A stretch of DNA of 64,000 bases, taken from contig JADFWU010000012.1 of assembly GCA_015234045.1 (NCBI GenBank), positions 8,700 to 72,699 of the forward strand, in the 5' to 3' direction. This DNA is from Magnetococcales bacterium (GTDB lineage: Bacteria > Pseudomonadota > Magnetococcia > Magnetococcales > JADFWU01). The position numbers were made by a program, and so were the translations under genes. Each line of letters begins with the position of its first letter. The first letter of the stretch is position 1. The notes under the pieces were generated by a model. It was not told the DNA's origin. It saw nothing but the letters and a program-made list of their open reading frames with translations, and searched no databases. Below, one piece after another: positions 18,294 through 27,305 of the stretch.

Positions 18294-19862
18294 TCACAAA
18301 TAGCCTTCAACGGGCAGCACATCAGGATACGCATTACGCAACCCAGCAAAATCATCAAACCCGGCCAGTTCGCGCAGCAGTTCGATAATACCCATTACAG
18401 ACGGGCCCATGCGGGCTCCCATGGCCACTTTGAGAAAACCAGGGCTACTGCCATCTGATCGTTTATCATTATGAACGATGACGCACTCGGCTCGATGGTG
18501 TCGAAAGCCAAAGCTGGTGCCTAGTTGGAAAGAGAGTCCTCTCTGTTGGGTCTGATCCACCAGTACGCCTTGTAGAAAAGCCAGATTGTCCAAGCTATCC
18601 TGACCAGCAGCAAAATGTAATAGAATAAAGGGTGACTCTGCCCATCTGAAATGGCTCTTTCTAGTCAACGCAGGATGGGCAATATGGTGAAATAATTTGC
18701 CTTGATCCGATACCAAAGCAAGCGCCACACGGCGGTTGTTATCAAGGACTGCTTGGGTATGGGTATCGAATCGGTCCCAATTGAAAACCCATGGCACATC
18801 CAGCAGTGCCATTTCATCAAAGGATAGCGCACTACCCAACAGTTTTCGGATGCCACGAAGGCGTCGGAAAAACCGTTTGGCCGACGGTGTATCAGCACTA
18901 CTATCATTATGTGGCGTGTGTATAGCGATTATGCCCGCACTGGCAAGCTCAAGCCCAACTTGATCCAACTTAAGCGCTGAACGCACTTCCAAGGCGATTT
19001 GAGGTGGATTGAATTTAACCGCATCAATCAGATCTGCCATACTGAATGTCGATCCGATCAATGTTGAGTCCACCACTAAAATCCATGGTCGATTGGCAGG
19101 ACGATTACGCGCAGCGCGTACCAATTGTATCGGATCAAGCAGAGTCTGTTGTCTGTCATAACGCACCGGCTCTACAAAAAGCACATCACTGATGCCTTGC
19201 CGGAATCGATTGAACAACTCACGCTGATTCTTGATTCGTTTCCAGGTCAGACCTTTTGGTTGTAAATATCGAAACAAACGTATTGTTTCCAAATAGTTGC
19301 CATACATATCCAAGCGCAACGTCGTCTGATTTTCACCCTGAAAATAATAGGGTAGAACCGTTAACAAACTGGAAATTGCACCCATTCCTGAACCGAATAC
19401 GATATGCTGGGTGTACCAATTTTTTACGTCTGGATAATTACGATTACAACGACTCTCCAACCGGACTGGTGCAATGACTCGTTCGTAGAGAAAGTTGAAT
19501 CCTTTGCTCACTGGCATTGCGGATCTATCCGAATCCAAGGCCGGTGACTTTAGCGAGTGATCCGCGATATCGTGAGCAAAGTTCATCCAATGTTTGCGTA
19601 AAGCCATGGCAAGCGTTTCAAGCCGCCGCTCACCACTGAGACACTCAAGGTCGGGATCAGCCAACAGTTCGATCAATTGTGTATGCCACGGCAATAATGC
19701 AGAAGCGAGCGCACCATTATAGGCGATCAGTTGATTCGCCAATGCACGCAGATAACGCCCCTCTGCCAAACACGGTTGCGTTTCTGATGAATTCGCGGTC
19801 TCATCTGTTGACTGTTCGCGTCTAAACGCCTTATTTGAGATTGAATGTATCGTTATTTTCAT
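18294..19862 (-). CDS. Fold-type-I PLP-dependent enzyme, divergent Cys/Met-metabolism type
   Basis: 522 residues. The central part resembles PLP enzymes of the aspartate-aminotransferase fold: IVFGSGMGAISSLLTVLPYY is a cofactor-phosphate glycine loop, ILVVDSTLIGSTFSM supplies the Asp that pairs with the pyridine nitrogen, and SALKLDQVGLELASAGI has a lysine placed like the Schiff-base lysine of the gamma-lyase/synthase family. About 150 N-terminal residues (helical, polar) precede the catalytic domain and match nothing I recognise. It lies 249 bases upstream of the NRPS on the same strand, so the two may act in one pathway, for example making or modifying the NRPS building block. Family assignment is by motif and remains tentative. 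Confidence 0.6.
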   Translation of the reverse strand: MKITIHSISNKAFRREQSTDETANSSETQPCLAEGRYLRALANQLIAYNGALASALLPWHTQLIELLADPDLECLSGERRLETLAMALRKHWMNFAHDIADHSLKSPALDSDRSAMPVSKGFNFLYERVIAPVRLESRCNRNYPDVKNWYTQHIVFGSGMGAISSLLTVLPYYFQGENQTTLRLDMYGNYLETIRLFRYLQPKGLTWKRIKNQRELFNRFRQGISDVLFVEPVRYDRQQTLLDPIQLVRAARNRPANRPWILVVDSTLIGSTFSMADLIDAVKFNPPQIALEVRSALKLDQVGLELASAGIIAIHTPHNDSSADTPSAKRFFRRLRGIRKLLGSALSFDEMALLDVPWVFNWDRFDTHTQAVLDNNRRVALALVSDQGKLFHHIAHPALTRKSHFRWAESPFILLHFAAGQDSLDNLAFLQGVLVDQTQQRGLSFQLGTSFGFRHHRAECVIVHNDKRSDGSSPGFLKVAMGARMGPSVMGIIELLRELAGFDDFAGLRNAYPDVLPVEGYL

Positions 19863-20036
19863 TCTGGGCTATGGCTAAATGTCTCTTGAATTTAAAAGGG
19901 CATGTTGCACCATATCCCCCCCAGAAAGCACATTAGATCATACTTTATCTCGAATTTCTTCTTTTTCCTCTTCGCCTTGATGAAACCCTATGAAACTTCA
20001 GGAAATTAATTTAAATCTATTCAGGATCAACAAGAT

Positions 20037-20363
20037 ATGAACATAGAACTTTCCATCAATGAAGCACTATACAAAATTCGCAACAAAACCTGCGTACCCA
20101 GTTATCTGTGGCAATGCATGATTAAGACAGATTGTAACAGTAATACAGCGTTAATTCCCATGCGTAGATCAACCTTACCGCGCATTGAATCGGCACTGAT
20201 TACACTCAGAGATAGCGGACTCATCCACGACTATCACATAGAAGAAATGGCGGATGAATCAAAGAGAATCGGATTGCGTATTATCGGGATTTCGGCACTG
20301 TTTTTTCAAACAGTACAGCAAGATTTTCCAGCTGGAAAACTGTGTGATATTTCTGCTGAGTGA
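20037..20363 (+). CDS. Hypothetical small protein
   Basis: 108 residues opening MNIELSINEALYKIRN, with a mixed helical/strand character and no membrane segment. A modest GGA element lies about a dozen bases before the ATG. It is isolated between the divergent PLP enzyme and the tail-fibre-like gene. A shifted frame (20254-20577) overlaps its end without a ribosome site and looks accidental. No family recognised. The gene is plausible, not certain. Confidence 0.4.
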   Translation: MNIELSINEALYKIRNKTCVPSYLWQCMIKTDCNSNTALIPMRRSTLPRIESALITLRDSGLIHDYHIEEMADESKRIGLRIIGISALFFQTVQQDFPAGKLCDISAE

Positions 20364-20599
20364 TCTCGATGCGTTCACTTATTCACAAAGATATCCAGTG
20401 ACTTTCAAGGTCAAAAATAATCGCTCACACTGTGCAGATATTTTGCAACAATCGCATTATTCTCTTAAACTGTTGTCTATCTCAATTTTCACACAGATCA
20501 CTGCCCCTTGTATTATCTTATTTGACAAAACATACGAGATACATACCATCCCCTGCCCGCCAGATTCTTTGGTTTGACAGATTTTAGAAGAGGTCCGAC

Positions 20600-22597
20600 A
20601 TGCACCGTATTGATGGTCCCGGAAGTACCCAAAATGGTCGTTTCCAAGAAGGTGACAATAACCAACTCGGTACGGTTGTGTCTGCTGACTGGCTGAATGC
20701 AGTTCAGGATGAGATGATCCAAGTCGTCAAAGCCAGCGGCCAATCCTTGGACAAGGGAAACAACAAACAACTCAGCCGCGCACTGGCCAGCCAATATGCC
20801 AGCCAAGTTGCCAATTATGATCAACTGCGCCGTTCCAATATAGACACATCGGCTACGCCATTGGTTTTGGTCGCAGGACGTACAAGACCGGGTGATGGTG
20901 GTGAAGGCGTGTTTGCGGCAATACCAGCACATTCAGGCAAAGACAATGATGGCACGTTGCTTAAAGCGGCAAATGGTGCGCTTTGGCAACGCCTGGGCAA
21001 TCTGATTACACCTCAGATGTTCGGCGCTTCAGGCAATGGTGCCAGCAATGATACAAATGCCTTCAAAGCGGTTGCGGATTTCCTGGCGCAATCACCTCAT
21101 GCCATTGGGAAATTCCTACGTATTCCAGCCACAGACAAGTTCTATAAAATCACCGATACGATCCATTTTCGTGATTTTGTCAAGAATCCGCTCTATATCA
21201 CTTTTGAACACGGTGCCATCATACATTATGAAGGCAATGGCTGGTTGTGGGATCTACAAAACTATAAAAACAGTAAACGCGCCGGCCCCAAGGAGCAACG
21301 CCCGGTCCATTGGATTGGTGGCTATTTTAAAGGTGGCGCACAAGCGAAAGGCTGCTTTCGCATTACCGACACATCCGGCAGCTTGTTCAAAGGCATGGAA
21401 ATCCATTTCAAAACCGGTACTGCCATTGAACAAAGAAACTGGGAGCACTTCTGCGAAAACAATACCTATCGTGACTATCGTATTCTTTCATCACGCTGGT
21501 TTAATTTCCTTGGCAAGAAAGCAACCGGCGGTCCTGGCCGTCATGAATCCCAGGCACGGACACGCCTGATCAACGGCTTTGCCAATGGTTCACCGTCCGC
21601 CGATATCCAGCACGCTATCAATGTTCAATCCAGCCTGTATGACTCAATTATTGATGTCATTGGTGGCAACCCTGGTAACTATGTTGCGCTGATCAAATGG
21701 CAACCCAAATCTGGCCAAGGTACCACCATTCGCAACATTAAGGTCGAGACCATGGGCAGTGGCTTGGACAGATCTGCCAGCGCAAAATACCGCGCCAAAA
21801 GTAACCGATTGACGATTTCAGATTTCAACCCCTTGGAACCACGCACCAAAGCCATGAAAGCGTTTTCCCGCAATAGCGACCCAGGCCGACGCATTACCTT
21901 GCTTGGCGCCACCAAGGATGGCGAAGATTTTCACACACGGATCAATAAAATCATCTCTAAAAATGAGGTCGAGTTATATGATCCTGTTCCCATCGGCGGA
22001 CAGGGACCATTTATCATGCACGGCACCTACATCGTAGAACTCCGCCAAAACGCCGGGGCTGTCTCTTTCTACGATAACAAGGTGATGGGCGGAACAGAGT
22101 ATTACAACACTTCCCGCGAGGGACGCTCTGCCAATGCCATGGGCTATGACACCCTCTCCTACGTAGGAAAATTGGATGCCTGGGATTCAAAAAACGCGGC
22201 GCTAAACGTCTTTGAAAAAGTGCGTACACGGCGCGTATTGGCAGATGAAATCGCCCTACCCAATACCGGCATATATGAACGGCTGTTCGACTTCTCAGGA
22301 AAGCAATCCCACACCATTGAGCGCGCGGATCTGGCCTGGGAAGCAGGCTATGGCGTGATGATGCTCATGATCGAAAGCGCAAAACCAATGGGACCGCGTG
22401 GCATCTGGGCACTGGCACGTTTCTCCGATGATGACACCAATGCAGAAGTGCGCGAGATCATTCAAAGAAAAGGCAGAAAAGGGACTCAACTGTCGGTAAA
22501 ATGGGACAGCAAAGGATTAGTGATCGGTCGCAGCAATGGCCAACACGATGGCACCTACATTGCCCGGATTGTTTCGGGTAAAAGCATGGGGATGTAG
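20600..22597 (+). CDS. Pectate-lyase-like protein with phage tail-fibre N-terminus
   Basis: 665 residues. The first ~50 residues (MHRIDGPGSTQNGRFQEGDN, then VVSADWLNAVQDEMIQVV) are nearly the standard N-terminus of phage tail-fibre proteins that anchor to a baseplate or tail. Residues ~140-420 fit a right-handed beta-helix: MFGASGNGASNDTNAFKAV is the typical opening of pectate-lyase-like depolymerases, followed by Gly/Asn-rich turns. The rest is a beta-rich C-terminal region. No other phage genes surround it; it faces an exopolysaccharide operon. It may be a domesticated tailspike that trims the cell's own polysaccharide or belongs to a tailocin encoded elsewhere. No signal peptide, so it is not Sec-exported. 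The AGAGG site before the ATG supports the start. Confidence 0.75.
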   Translation: MHRIDGPGSTQNGRFQEGDNNQLGTVVSADWLNAVQDEMIQVVKASGQSLDKGNNKQLSRALASQYASQVANYDQLRRSNIDTSATPLVLVAGRTRPGDGGEGVFAAIPAHSGKDNDGTLLKAANGALWQRLGNLITPQMFGASGNGASNDTNAFKAVADFLAQSPHAIGKFLRIPATDKFYKITDTIHFRDFVKNPLYITFEHGAIIHYEGNGWLWDLQNYKNSKRAGPKEQRPVHWIGGYFKGGAQAKGCFRITDTSGSLFKGMEIHFKTGTAIEQRNWEHFCENNTYRDYRILSSRWFNFLGKKATGGPGRHESQARTRLINGFANGSPSADIQHAINVQSSLYDSIIDVIGGNPGNYVALIKWQPKSGQGTTIRNIKVETMGSGLDRSASAKYRAKSNRLTISDFNPLEPRTKAMKAFSRNSDPGRRITLLGATKDGEDFHTRINKIISKNEVELYDPVPIGGQGPFIMHGTYIVELRQNAGAVSFYDNKVMGGTEYYNTSREGRSANAMGYDTLSYVGKLDAWDSKNAALNVFEKVRTRRVLADEIALPNTGIYERLFDFSGKQSHTIERADLAWEAGYGVMMLMIESAKPMGPRGIWALARFSDDDTNAEVREIIQRKGRKGTQLSVKWDSKGLVIGRSNGQHDGTYIARIVSGKSMGM

Positions 22598-22607
22598 AGC
22601 AGGATCA

Positions 22608-22637
22608 TTCCAGAGTCTGTTACAACAGGCTCTGGAA
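22608..22637. terminator. Hairpin after the tail-fibre-like gene
   Basis: TTCCAGAG-T-CTGT pairs with ACAG-G-CTCTGGAA around a short loop, a 13-pair stem with one wobble, starting ten bases after the stop. There is no T run, so termination is only probable. Confidence 0.5.
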
Positions 22638-22694
22638 CAAACCCATTTATAGAGTGAGCCCCAAAATCAGACGATGAATCACAACCCGAGTGGA

Positions 22695-22783
22695 AGCCCT
22701 GGTGATGTTTTTGCGCCGCTTCTGATGTACGAAGCAGATCATCAGAGCAAAAACATCACCAGGGCTGGCATCACCAGGGCTGG
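22695..22783. repeat. 20-bp perfect inverted repeat plus 15-bp tandem duplication
   Basis: AGCCCTGGTGATGTTTTTGC (22695-22714) is repeated exactly as its reverse complement at 22747-22766, with 32 bases between them. Inside the loop, TCTGAT (22721) and ATCAGA (22741) also pair and extend the stem on one side. The right arm runs straight into a tandem duplication of CATCACCAGGGCTGG (22754-22768 and 22769-22783). It lies between convergent genes, where a strong bidirectional terminator is expected, but the duplicated arm suggests a small mobile or REP-like palindrome. Confidence 0.8.
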
Positions 22784-22816
22784 AACGGCTGACTGTTCAA
22801 ATTTCAGACAAAACCC

Positions 22817-24121
22817 CTATAAATGCAGCGTCTTTGGAATACCAAACATACTGACACCCAATTTTTTCTTGACCACCACAACCAAGATCACATTCTTTAC
22901 TGTCATCAATAACGCAAAGCTCGCCGCAGCACCAATGCCACCATACAGGGTGATCAACAGGTAGTTCACTGGGATGGAACAGAGCATAATCAGTAAGTTG
23001 ACCTTCATGACTGCGTTTTCATTGCCTGTCATGGTCAATTGAAACTGTACGGATGCCGTGATTGTGTTCACATATTGCCCTAATGCAATCACAACCAGCA
23101 TGGGTGCGGCTAACGCGTAATTCGGGCCAAAGACCCAAAGGATTTGTTCGGAAAACAGGAAAATAGCCAGCAACAGTGGCGTGGTGAACAGGATTAAACT
23201 CAGACTGGTTAAGCGTGCCAAATTTTCAATACGATCAATTTGCTCATTTTCATGGTAAATCGCATAGCGTGGCGCAACGAAATTATTCGCTACCATGATA
23301 ATGAATGAAATAAGAAACGCCGTACGGTGGGCAACATTGTATAAAGCAACATCCTGGCTATCTGCCAAAATGCCCAAAATCAGAGAACCACTCCACAACA
23401 TGACAAAATTAAGCCCAATCGCTCCCATGATCGGCAAAGATGCCCGCAACATCTCCGGGCTCTTGGCATAATCCACAGCCTGTGAAGACAATTTGATTTT
23501 CGTGTAGTAAACCCATCCGCCGACAATAGCCACCAATACCGAAGCAGTGGCATAAATCGCCATCAATCCATGGGCTGTAATGGCCGCACTACTTAACCAA
23601 GCCACTAGCCCGATGGCTAGAAGTACGACACCTGGAATGGCTCCCGCTTCATAAAACGTTGCCAATATCGGTTTACGCAATCCTTTCAAGACACCGCAGT
23701 GCAAACGCGCAACGCTAAATGGCACCAACGCCAGCGCGACCATGATGATCACATCGACAAATTCGGGTTTGGAAAAGAGCGTAGAGGCCAACCACTCAGC
23801 GAAATACCAGCTGATCGCACCGAAAACAATTCCAAGTACAACCGATGTGGCAAAGGCAGTGCGATAAATTCCGGAAATAATGCCGGTGGCCTGTTCTTTC
23901 CATCTTGGCGCGATAAAACGAATCAGAGAGTTCTCAAACCCAAACCGAGGCAGAATACTGATTGCCATCAGCAGATTGAGCCCGAGATAGAAAAGCCCAG
24001 CTTCGGACACAGGCAGATAATGGGTAATGCCGATGTTCATCGCAAAACCTAATCCAGCCCCAAGGCCGCGTGAACCAACACCCATCAGGCCTTTTAGCAG
24101 GATCGTCTTTACACGTTTCAT
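22817..24121 (-). CDS. Polysaccharide flippase, Wzx/MATE-like
   Basis: 434 residues with about twelve hydrophobic segments. It opens VKTILLKGLMGVGSRGLGAG, then LGFAMNIGITHYLPVSEAG, the usual start of oligosaccharide flippases of the MOP superfamily, and ends in a basic tail. It would move lipid-linked repeat units across the inner membrane. It is the last gene of a six-gene leftward operon holding chain-length control, glycosyltransferases and sulfotransferases, 17 bases after the Wzz-like gene. Confidence 0.85.
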   Translation of the reverse strand: MKRVKTILLKGLMGVGSRGLGAGLGFAMNIGITHYLPVSEAGLFYLGLNLLMAISILPRFGFENSLIRFIAPRWKEQATGIISGIYRTAFATSVVLGIVFGAISWYFAEWLASTLFSKPEFVDVIIMVALALVPFSVARLHCGVLKGLRKPILATFYEAGAIPGVVLLAIGLVAWLSSAAITAHGLMAIYATASVLVAIVGGWVYYTKIKLSSQAVDYAKSPEMLRASLPIMGAIGLNFVMLWSGSLILGILADSQDVALYNVAHRTAFLISFIIMVANNFVAPRYAIYHENEQIDRIENLARLTSLSLILFTTPLLLAIFLFSEQILWVFGPNYALAAPMLVVIALGQYVNTITASVQFQLTMTGNENAVMKVNLLIMLCSIPVNYLLITLYGGIGAAASFALLMTVKNVILVVVVKKKLGVSMFGIPKTLHL

Positions 24122-24138
24122 CGCATTATCACTGTATA

Positions 24139-25044
24139 TCAGGAAGCTGTTTTTATCCGTTGCTTGGCACTCTGGCGTTTACGTTCTTCAAGGATCAAGC
24201 TTAGAAACACACCAATCAACAGACCACCAATCAAACCCAACGCGATAATCAATTTACGTCTGGGACGCACAAAATTATCCAGATCAGGCGCGACAGGTGG
24301 ATCGATCACTTTGAATGCAAACTCTTTTCTAATCTCAGCAAAAGTGATGGACTTGGTGTGTGATTCAATCAGACTGTAAAGCGCTTGTCGTACATCTGAG
24401 GTGGACGTGCGTTCAATTTTATCAGCCAAATAGGCCAGTATCTGTTCAGACTCCTGAATAGTCTGTGTACGCATTTTTTCATTGATACTTTGCACGATCT
24501 TCAGCACCCAGTCTCGGGCCACTTCTGGATCTCTCCACTCAATTGCCAACGAGACCAAACCTGTGGTCTTGTCTTCAGTAACAAATCGAATCGTATTGAC
24601 AAACATATCCACAGAGTCCCAAAGCGTGGGCGGTGGGTTATCCTCATCCACAATCCACTTTTGATTCTCAGCATCCCACTGTTTGGCATAGAAAATGGGC
24701 ATCAATCCATTGTCCACAATCAGATCACTGGCAAATCCGCGTGATTTTAGTGTCGCCAAAGAGAGCGCCTGCGCTGATCCTCCTGAACCGATATCAATAC
24801 CTGCCAAAGAGGTTAATCCACCTAAGCGATCTGTCAAACTGGACATCTTTGACATGCTTTCAGGATTGGATGCAAACAGAACTGTCTCAACCCGATAGAC
24901 GGGCTGTTGGTAAAAAGCAAAACCAACCGCCGCCGCAGTAATCGCTGTTGTGACGAGAAGAATGAACCATTTGCGCCTCAATAAAACATTAATCGCATCA
25001 AAAAAGCCGGTTTCATCATCTGAGATCGTTGAATGTGAAGCCAT
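24139..25044 (-). CDS. Wzz-type polysaccharide chain-length determinant
   Basis: 301 residues with one membrane segment near residue 30-50 (WFILLVTTAITAAAVGFAFY) and one at the C-terminus (LIIALGLIGGLLIGVFLSLI). The large middle part is periplasmic and helical, and the proline-rich FKVIDPPVAPDLDNFVRPRR just before the second segment is the Wzz hallmark. There is no fused or adjacent tyrosine kinase. It sets polymer length in Wzy-dependent assembly; no Wzy polymerase or outer-membrane exporter is seen here, so the locus is incomplete in the window. Confidence 0.87.
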   Translation of the reverse strand: MASHSTISDDETGFFDAINVLLRRKWFILLVTTAITAAAVGFAFYQQPVYRVETVLFASNPESMSKMSSLTDRLGGLTSLAGIDIGSGGSAQALSLATLKSRGFASDLIVDNGLMPIFYAKQWDAENQKWIVDEDNPPPTLWDSVDMFVNTIRFVTEDKTTGLVSLAIEWRDPEVARDWVLKIVQSINEKMRTQTIQESEQILAYLADKIERTSTSDVRQALYSLIESHTKSITFAEIRKEFAFKVIDPPVAPDLDNFVRPRRKLIIALGLIGGLLIGVFLSLILEERKRQSAKQRIKTAS

Positions 25045-25128
25045 GGATCTATGAAACTCCCTAAACGGGCAAAAAAACAGTTATCAAAACCCGGTGCATT
25101 TTAGGCCCTGTTGAGATAAACCGGTTGC

Positions 25129-26283
25129 TCACAGATCAAACTGAGCATTCCTATCCTGTTGATAAGCACGGTAAACCGTATCAACAGCCTTGGAAAAACG
25201 GTTTTTGAAATTTTCAGCGGAAAACAGCTCCGCACGCGTGCGGCAGGATGTGGATTTATAGAGCGCCTGATCCTGCTCAAATTGCGCGACAGCCTGCTGG
25301 ATTGCCTGTGGTGTCTGTTCATGAAAAAAGAGACCAGTCGGATGTTCAGAATCCTGCTCTTTGCTGCGAATGGTCTCCAAAGCACCACCACGACCATAAG
25401 CAATAACCGGCGTTCCACATGCCATGGATTCAACCGGTGTGATACCGAAATCTTCTTCAGCCGCAAACACAAACGCCTTGGCCCGCTGCATATGATCCTT
25501 CATAACATCAAAGGATTGATAACCCATCACCGAGATATTGGGCGCAGCTTGCCGTTGCACCTTCTTCATGTCCGGTCCATCACCAATGACTACCAGCTTC
25601 TTATCTGGCATCTGTGCAAAAGCTTCAACAATAAGATCAATCCGTTTATAAGGCACCATACGAGAAGCGGTCAGATAAAAATCATCCTTGGCATCATTCA
25701 TGGAGAATCCCTCAACATCCACAGGTGGATAGATCACCTGGGATTCTCGGCGATACACCTTACGCACGCGACGCGCAATAAAATGGGAATTCACAATAAA
25801 ATGATCCACACAATTGGAACTACTCACGTCCCACATGCGGATATAGTGCAATATTGACCGAACAAAAAAGGACCTGAAACCGCGCTGCAAACCACTCTCT
25901 TTTAAATACTGATTCTGCAAGTCCCACGCATAGCGCATAGGCGAATGTACATAACTGACATGTACCTGGTCCGGCCCGGTGATCACCCCTTTGGCAACAG
26001 CATAGGAACTGGAAATAATCAGGTCATAACCGGCCAGATCCAACTGCTCAATGGCCAAAGGCATTAACGGAAGATAGGCACGGTATTTTTTCTTACCCCA
26101 AGGCAGAGACTGAATAAAAGATGTGGTGGAAGATTTTCCTTTCAGAAATCCGCGATCCTTCTCCGGGATGGAATCAACCAAAGTAAAGATATCAGCATCA
26201 GGATAGAGATCTAAAATCTGTTCCAACACCCGTTCAGCACCAGCATAAGTGACAAGCCAGTCATGTATAATTGCCGTTTTCAC
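25129..26283 (-). CDS. Glycosyltransferase family 4
   Basis: 384 residues from the GTG that begins KTAIIHDWLVTYAGAERVL. The typical GT-B fold is visible: the N-terminal acceptor-site glycine region, YDLIISSSYAVAKGV, then the C-terminal donor domain YLTASRMVPYKRIDLIVEAF and the retaining-enzyme motif EDFGITPVESMACGTPVIAY. It adds a sugar from a nucleotide-sugar donor during repeat-unit assembly on the cytoplasmic face. The start codon overlaps the stop of the upstream glycosyltransferase (GTGA), and this overlap decides the start. Confidence 0.9.
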   Translation of the reverse strand: MKTAIIHDWLVTYAGAERVLEQILDLYPDADIFTLVDSIPEKDRGFLKGKSSTTSFIQSLPWGKKKYRAYLPLMPLAIEQLDLAGYDLIISSSYAVAKGVITGPDQVHVSYVHSPMRYAWDLQNQYLKESGLQRGFRSFFVRSILHYIRMWDVSSSNCVDHFIVNSHFIARRVRKVYRRESQVIYPPVDVEGFSMNDAKDDFYLTASRMVPYKRIDLIVEAFAQMPDKKLVVIGDGPDMKKVQRQAAPNISVMGYQSFDVMKDHMQRAKAFVFAAEEDFGITPVESMACGTPVIAYGRGGALETIRSKEQDSEHPTGLFFHEQTPQAIQQAVAQFEQDQALYKSTSCRTRAELFSAENFKNRFSKAVDTVYRAYQQDRNAQFDL

Positions 26284-27305
26284 TCGACCACCGCCTCTAA
26301 CGTTTTCCAAGTCTGCTCCGCTGACTTCTGCCAGCTGAATTGCGCTGCTCTTGCATAACCTGCGTCGATCAAAGAACGGTTCAACGCATCATCCTCGCCC
26401 AACTGTCTGATACCATCCGCAATGGCCTCGACATCATCAGGATCAACCAAGATAGCGGCCTCCCCTGCCACTTCCGGTAGTGACGCTCGATTGCTGGTCA
26501 GAACAGGCGTACCACAGGCCATCGCTTCCAAAACAGTTAAACCAAAACCTTCAAACAGTGAAGGATAAAGAAACGCCCGCGCATCACAATAAAGCAGTGG
26601 CAAGTCGGCATCGGGCACATAGCCCAGTGTACGCACCCCTTCTGGAAAAACAAATTGCTGCTGTTTGAATGCGCTGCCACCACCGCCGATAACCAACAAT
26701 TCATAATTGCTGCGAAATTCCGGTGAGAGCGTCTGCCAGGCACTGAGCAATTTTTTCAGATTTTTACGTGGATCCAAGGAGCCAACGATCAAAAAATAGG
26801 GACGCTCAATACCATAACGCTGCCGTAACGCGTCTGGCACCTCTTGCTGTTTGAATACATCGTGATTTACGCCATTATGGATAGCAACCACTCGATCTTC
26901 AGGCAACGCGACGTTATCCAGTATGACACTGCGCGAAAATTCCGAAACCGTAATCACCATCCGACTGCTCTTCAGCAACCTGGGAACCACCTGCCGTCGC
27001 CAAAGTGCATATTTTTTGGAAAACCATTCAGGATGCACCAAAACAGCACCATCATGCAGAGTCAGTACTTTATTGGAACAGGTGAGCGGCCCTGTATTTG
27101 TCGGACACCACAGAACCGATTGCGGACGTTTGGCACAGATAAACTGCTCCCACAAACTGGGTTTCTTTCGCCCCAGCCAACTGTGGGTCGGATCAAGAAC
27201 AGTAAACGGTTTATTATCCTGCTGCCACTGTTTGACTATTTCAAATGCGTAGCGCTGAACGCCTGTCAATTGCTGTGCGCGGTACTTACCGTTGACTGTG
27301 ATCAT
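26280..27305 (-). CDS. Glycosyltransferase family 4
   Basis: 341 residues beginning MITVNGKYRAQQLTGVQRYA, a common opening of GT4 enzymes; in-frame codons upstream lie inside the sulfotransferase gene and are excluded. YFLIVGSLDPRKNLKKLLSA is the donor domain and LFEGFGLTVLEAMACGTPVL the catalytic Glu motif. It works in the same repeat-unit pathway as its neighbour. It overlaps the preceding sulfotransferase by 20 bases, indicating translational coupling. Confidence 0.9.
   Translation of the reverse strand: MITVNGKYRAQQLTGVQRYAFEIVKQWQQDNKPFTVLDPTHSWLGRKKPSLWEQFICAKRPQSVLWCPTNTGPLTCSNKVLTLHDGAVLVHPEWFSKKYALWRRQVVPRLLKSSRMVITVSEFSRSVILDNVALPEDRVVAIHNGVNHDVFKQQEVPDALRQRYGIERPYFLIVGSLDPRKNLKKLLSAWQTLSPEFRSNYELLVIGGGGSAFKQQQFVFPEGVRTLGYVPDADLPLLYCDARAFLYPSLFEGFGLTVLEAMACGTPVLTSNRASLPEVAGEAAILVDPDDVEAIADGIRQLGEDDALNRSLIDAGYARAAQFSWQKSAEQTWKTLEAVVE

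Noticed and set aside
18076-18303. Plus-strand frame in the gap between the NRPS and PLP genes
   Set aside because: No ribosome site and no recognisable protein pattern; the gap more likely holds the NRPS promoter.
20254-20577. A 107-codon frame overlapping the end of the small hypothetical gene
   Set aside because: It is out of frame with the better-supported start, has no ribosome site, and shows no family likeness.
22674-22964. A 96-codon plus-strand frame beginning in the palindrome
   Set aside because: It reads through the inverted repeat and then antisense into the flippase 3' end, with no ribosome site.
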